Part shown: piece after piece, positions 63,411-64,000 of the stretch | Numbering within the stretch: the first letter of the stretch is position 1 | How the letters are laid out: the number at the start of each line of letters is the position of its first letter | NCBI GenBank assembly: GCA_900642245.1 | Contig: CAAAJI010000015.1 | Span: 386,951-450,950, forward strand | Source of the DNA: Fragilaria radians | Taxonomy: Eukaryota > Bacillariophyta > Fragilariophyceae > Fragilariales > Fragilariaceae | Direction: 5' to 3' | DNA: 64,000 nucleotides | Translations under genes and position numbers: made by a program | Notes under the pieces: generated by a model | Database searches by the model: none | Seen by the model: only the letters and a program-made list of their open reading frames with translations | Told to the model about the DNA's origin: nothing

Positions 63411-64000
63411 GAAAATTATGTTCTATTTTTTAGAAAATTATGAAAGACTACTCTTGTTTTTTAATCATACAAGATTGGAGTCTTGATTGATTAATTTTTT
63501 GTTATTATAGTATTCCTTCAGATCATCCTATTATTTTGGATGAATTATTATATTGTTCTGGTAAGTCAAAATATCTTTATACTTCATGAAACACATTTGA
63601 TTTATTATCACCTAAATTTAGAGATCTTTGATTTGTATCATCTAAAAGTTGTAAACGAATAAACAACAGCCATTTTTCTTTTCGGTTATTGTTGTTTTAG
63701 ATGTACTAAAATAGATGATATTATTTGGCTGCATAAGGTGCATTAATATTGGGTAAAGGATAAATCTACAGCAATATTTACTAATGAGGATGAAATCATT
63801 GAGCTACAAATAGGAAAGAGATTTTAAAAAAGTGAAGACAATGAGGCCACCACCTAAGTTACAGAAGATGATGAGATTAAATCAAAAGCAAAATTAAATT
63901 AGTCCCTAGGAAACATAAGCAATTAATGATTACAAGGATGGAAGAGCAATTTCTTTTGAGCAAGACTTGATGCATGTAGTGTAATTCTTTTCTTTTTTCA
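63411..64000. other. Retroelement-derived tail at the window edge
   Basis: Counterpart of about 54640-55250, with a deletion of roughly 25 bases near 63575. No gene supported. Confidence 0.45.

Larger units (their letters stand above)
57623..64000 (+). repeat. Segmental duplication, copy 2 (continues past window end)
   Basis: Counterpart of 47771-55250. It lacks the segment of about 255 bp after Kir and the DNA transposon of about 0.8 kb. Both genes carry a single-base frameshift. Sequence similarity continues to the last base of the window. Confidence 0.9.

Overview
The window is nuclear DNA of a eukaryote, AT-rich by eye. A diatom is the best fit. Short GT-AG introns interrupt MORN-repeat and START-type genes. 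Three genes encode a C-terminal block that matches what I know as DUF6824, a domain expanded in diatoms. There are stand-alone AAA/TPR proteins of a kind common in diatoms, and one secreted or plastid-type presequence has Phe after the predicted cleavage site. The mobile-element load is mainly Ty1/copia, including a pol type I recognise from diatom genomes. The organism call is inference from protein families; no rRNA or organelle marker is present.

Layout. 1-3.3 kb: decayed Copia remnants. 3.5-4.5 kb: gene for a single-pass membrane protein of unknown function. 6.0-6.3 kb: fragment of a DNA transposon. 6.8-8.5 kb: three-exon MORN gene. 10.2-13.2 kb (-) and 23.9-26.8 kb (+): two closely related AAA-ATPase/TPR-like genes in inverted orientation. 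Between them lies a nest of retroelements: Copia A (14.7-21.6 kb) is interrupted by Copia B (15.1-18.4 kb) and by an LTR-like insert (18.7-19.3 kb), and an inverted relative of that insert lies at 22.7-23.1 kb. 27.5-28.7 kb (-): two-exon START-domain gene with an N-terminal targeting sequence. 29.1-30.4 kb: interspersed repeats. 31.1-32.6 kb (-): secreted protein with an FkbM/methyltransferase-like tail. 35.1-37.0 kb: two tail-to-tail paralogues with an RVRF motif and coiled-coil-like helices. 37.3-37.8 kb: hAT/BED-finger relic. 41.2-42.5 kb: first DUF6824 gene. 43.9-44.8 kb: basic, low-complexity protein of unknown function. 45.9 kb: Cys-rich transposase tail.

From 47.8 kb a block made of a Kir-like potassium channel, a DUF6824 gene and Copia gag relics runs to about 55.2 kb. 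It is followed by a second MORN gene (56.0 kb) that is cut by a 20-N assembly gap at 57417-57436. Directly after the gap the same Kir/DUF6824/Copia block starts again and runs off the window end. The second block lacks a DNA transposon of about 0.8 kb and a segment of about 0.25 kb, and carries a 1-base frameshift in each of its two genes. It may be a real tandem duplication or two haplotypes laid end to end.

The most unusual biology is (i) the Kir-like channel, with filter TVGYT instead of TxGYG and a Cys/His finger-like insertion in its cytoplasmic domain; (ii) the paired AAA/TPR proteins with a degenerate Walker A and patchy paralogue similarity; and (iii) the RVRF-bearing tail-to-tail pair. 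There is no operon-like organisation. Apart from the duplicated Kir-DUF6824 pair, nothing in the sequence shows that neighbouring genes act in one pathway.
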